From contig DMKK01000151.1 of assembly GCA_003454335.1 (NCBI GenBank), forward strand, positions 3,330-10,563: a DNA stretch of 7,234 bases, given 5' to 3'. Source of the stretch: Gammaproteobacteria bacterium. GTDB lineage: Bacteria > Pseudomonadota > Gammaproteobacteria > UBA9214. The stretch's first letter is position 1. Every line of letters starts with the position of its first letter. Below are positions 5,668 through 7,234 of this stretch, piece after piece. The position numbers and the translations under genes were made by a program. The notes under the pieces were generated by a model that saw only the letters and a list, made by a program, of their open reading frames with translations, was not told the origin of the DNA and made no database searches.

Positions 5668-6114
5668 TCAATTGTCCACCAGTACCCGTTCGTCATATTC
5701 CGATTCGAAGAACAGCTTGTGTTTGGCTTCTTCCCTGGCAAGTCCGACAAAGACCTCTCTGAGGTTACTTTCCGGAATCCTGGCGGCCATGTCACTGTAA
5801 AGTTCATACGCGGCGCGTTCACGTTTCATCGCCACGATCAAAGCGTCCTGATAAGAGATGTCGTCGGTTGTCTCGACCTCGACCAGGTAGTCGGAGATTT
5901 TCAGATCCAGCACTTCCTGCTCCGGCGTCAGTTCGTGTTCGCCTGTCTTTACCGCCAGCAAGCGTTCCTTGTGACGCTGTTCCTCTGCAGCAAACTCCAG
6001 CAATATATCTTTCATGCCGGCTTTTTCAGCGCGTCCGGCGAGGTCCGCATAAAAGTCGGCGGCCTGCTGTTCCTGGTCAATCGCATAGTCCAGTATTTCA
6101 TCAACGGTATTCAT
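5668..6114 (-). CDS. Rubrerythrin-like ferritin-family protein without rubredoxin domain
   Basis: This is a 148-aa, all-helical ferritin-like protein that should bind a di-iron centre in a four-helix bundle. It would act in the cytoplasm in peroxide/oxygen detoxification or iron handling. Candidate ligands are E15 in helix A, E45 and H48 in EEQRH (44-48), E99 in MKRERAAYELY, and E129 and H132 in EEAKH (128-132). The two ExxH motifs are the rubrerythrin signature. There is no C-terminal rubredoxin domain with CxxC pairs, so electrons must come from another protein. The extra helix-C glutamate of classical rubrerythrin is not obvious. The ATG is preceded by GGGGGTGA (6121-6128, minus strand) at 6 nt. 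The gene starts 15 bp after the stop of the upstream FAD/NADPH oxidoreductase, so the two are almost certainly co-transcribed and that enzyme is a plausible reductant. Family assignment is firm; the substrate is not known. Confidence 0.88.
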   Translation of the reverse strand: MNTVDEILDYAIDQEQQAADFYADLAGRAEKAGMKDILLEFAAEEQRHKERLLAVKTGEHELTPEQEVLDLKISDYLVEVETTDDISYQDALIVAMKRERAAYELYSDMAARIPESNLREVFVGLAREEAKHKLFFESEYDERVLVDN

Positions 6115-6129
6115 GTGGCATCACCCCCG

Positions 6130-7234
6130 TTATTTAGCGGTAAATTTATCAGGATTCAGAAGCCGCTCGATGCCGCGTGCGGCATGGTGCCCGTCTTCAA
6201 TCGCACTGATCGCATCGGCGGTGCGGTTGGCCACATCGCCGCCGACGAATATCTTTTTCAGCGCTGACTGCTGGTATTCAGCCGGCGTAAATTTCCCCCA
6301 TTCGATGGCCAGCTGTTCCTGTATCTCTTTTGACAGGAAGTCGAGGTCGCTGCCCTGGCCGATGGCCGAGATGATGCAGTCGTACGTGTCGGTGTGCATG
6401 CGATCTTCCTGCAACACCGGACGCGGACGCCCGCCTTTCGGGTCCGGTACCATTTCGGCTTCACCCCACTTGATGCTGACCTGCTGCGGGTTGTCCGCAG
6501 CGATGATCTCGACCGGGATGGCCTGTGGCACGAAGTGGCAGCCTTCTTCCTGTGACTCATGAATTTCTTCCGTATCGGCCGGCATGTCGGCAATGCGGCG
6601 GCGATAGAGGAGGGTGACATCGGCACCGAGGCGGCGTGAGACACGCGCGGCATCCATGGCGACGTTGCCGCCGCCGATTACGGCGACCTGGCTGCCAATG
6701 CCCGGGTCGCGCCCGCTGGCGACATCGGCAAGTACCTGCAGGCCGGACAGCACCCGCGCGTGCTGTTCCCCCTGGATACGCATATTGGAAGGTACCGACA
6801 GGCCTGTGGACAGGAACACGGCGTCGTAGTCCGCCAGCAGTTGCTCGAAGTCGATATCCTTGCCGATGCGCGTGTTGTAGCGGATGTCGACACCCAAGGA
6901 GACGATGTAGTCGATGTCCTTGTCGAGGTCATCATCGGGCAGACGGTAGCTCGGCACACCGTAGCGCAGCATGCCACCGCCTGCTTCATGTGCTTCGAAG
7001 ACGGTCACTGCGTGCCCGTTTTTGCGCAGATAATAGGCCGCACTAAGGCCGCCAGGACCGGCGCCGATAATGGCGACCCGGTGGCCGCTTTCGCTGATCC
7101 GGTCGTTGAGGATACGCTGGTAATCCTGTGCATCCACCTGGTCGACAATGAAACGCTTCAGCCAGCGGATCGCAACGGGCTCGCCGAGTATGCCAACCGG
7201 GCACACGGATTCGCAGCGGCGTGTACAGATGCGG
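6130..7234 (-). CDS. GltD/NfnL-like FAD- and NADPH-dependent Fe-S oxidoreductase, partial
   Basis: The gene runs off the right edge, so its N-terminus is missing. The visible 368 codons begin RICTRRCESVCPVG, whose C-x3-C-x3-C spacing (Cys codons at 7225, 7213 and 7201) matches the N-terminal [4Fe-4S] ligands of glutamate-synthase small-subunit relatives. EPVAIRWLKRF follows, as usual in this family. An FAD Rossmann motif GAGPGG with GGGMLRYGVPSYRLP comes next. The second nucleotide-binding fold has GGGNVAMD and basic YRRR residues, favouring NADPH. The C-terminal FAD motif is FVGGDVANRTADAISAIEDG. Relatives include GltD, NfnL/NfnB, PreT and subunits of formate dehydrogenase or hydrogenase complexes that pass electrons between NADPH and Fe-S partners. 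Which complex this one serves depends on genes beyond the window. The GTG at 7206 is internal and not the start. It leads the redox cluster seen here, with the ferritin-like gene 15 bp downstream. Confidence 0.88.
   Translation of the reverse strand, partial: RICTRRCESVCPVGILGEPVAIRWLKRFIVDQVDAQDYQRILNDRISESGHRVAIIGAGPGGLSAAYYLRKNGHAVTVFEAHEAGGGMLRYGVPSYRLPDDDLDKDIDYIVSLGVDIRYNTRIGKDIDFEQLLADYDAVFLSTGLSVPSNMRIQGEQHARVLSGLQVLADVASGRDPGIGSQVAVIGGGNVAMDAARVSRRLGADVTLLYRRRIADMPADTEEIHESQEEGCHFVPQAIPVEIIAADNPQQVSIKWGEAEMVPDPKGGRPRPVLQEDRMHTDTYDCIISAIGQGSDLDFLSKEIQEQLAIEWGKFTPAEYQQSALKKIFVGGDVANRTADAISAIEDGHHAARGIERLLNPDKFTAK

Noticed and set aside
6614..7046. Plus-strand Arg-rich ORFs opposite the GltD-like gene
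   Set aside because: Arg/Ala/Pro-rich antisense shadows of a GC-rich coding region.
7204..7206. GTG 7206 as the start of the GltD-like protein
   Set aside because: The frame stays open to the window edge, and the upstream codons hold two further Fe-S cysteines of the family motif, so the gene is partial.
1..7234. Search for tRNA, rRNA, CRISPR array, toxin-antitoxin pair or defence system
   Set aside because: No repeat-spacer pattern, no tRNA-like cloverleaf and no recognised defence domains were seen. The patatin is a lipoprotein without a nucleotidyltransferase or other effector-system partner, so a CBASS-type phospholipase role is not supported.

Overview
The window looks like chromosomal DNA of a gammaproteobacterium, probably an environmental and possibly halophilic or sulfur-oxidising one. 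That guess rests on moderately high GC, REP-like repeats of a type common in that class, and remnants of a compatible-solute (glucosylglycerate/mannosylglycerate type) locus. The species cannot be named from the sequence.

The left half (1-3631) is accessory DNA. It opens with a 96-bp relic of an IS91-family transposase (23-118) joined to a REP-like half-site. A minus-strand gene for a secreted DUF1254/DUF1214 protein follows (144-1211). Upstream of that gene is a perfect 18-bp inverted repeat (1313-1374), then about 450 bp with no recognisable gene. Next comes a plus-strand gene for a patatin-like lipoprotein (1832-3019). A second, larger IS91-family relic (3028-3631) starts within about 15 bp of its stop codon. 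This relic carries a 22-bp frameshifting insertion and a probable internal deletion. The two relics have the same orientation and bracket the two intact genes, which suggests rolling-circle (one-ended) mobilisation.

The centre (3632-4161) is a scar. A probable IS91 3' non-coding end is followed by the last 80 or so codons of a D-glycerate 3-kinase-like protein. That overlaps the first 25 or so codons of a HAD-IIB mannosyl/glucosyl-3-phosphoglycerate phosphatase. I read this as the ruin of a glucosylglycerate-type operon cut on both sides.

The right part (4162-7234) is an orderly minus-strand redox cluster. In transcription order it holds a GltD/NfnL-like FAD- and NADPH-dependent Fe-S oxidoreductase (cut by the window end), a stand-alone rubrerythrin-like ferritin-family protein 15 bp downstream, and a dihydrolipoamide-dehydrogenase-like flavoprotein 90 bp further on. 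Together they suggest pyridine-nucleotide-linked redox or oxidative-stress metabolism, but no 2-oxoacid dehydrogenase, glutamate synthase large subunit or rubredoxin gene is visible to fix the role.

I see no tRNA, rRNA or CRISPR array, and no convincing new multi-gene system. The most informative signals are the IS91 bracketing and the decayed solute locus.
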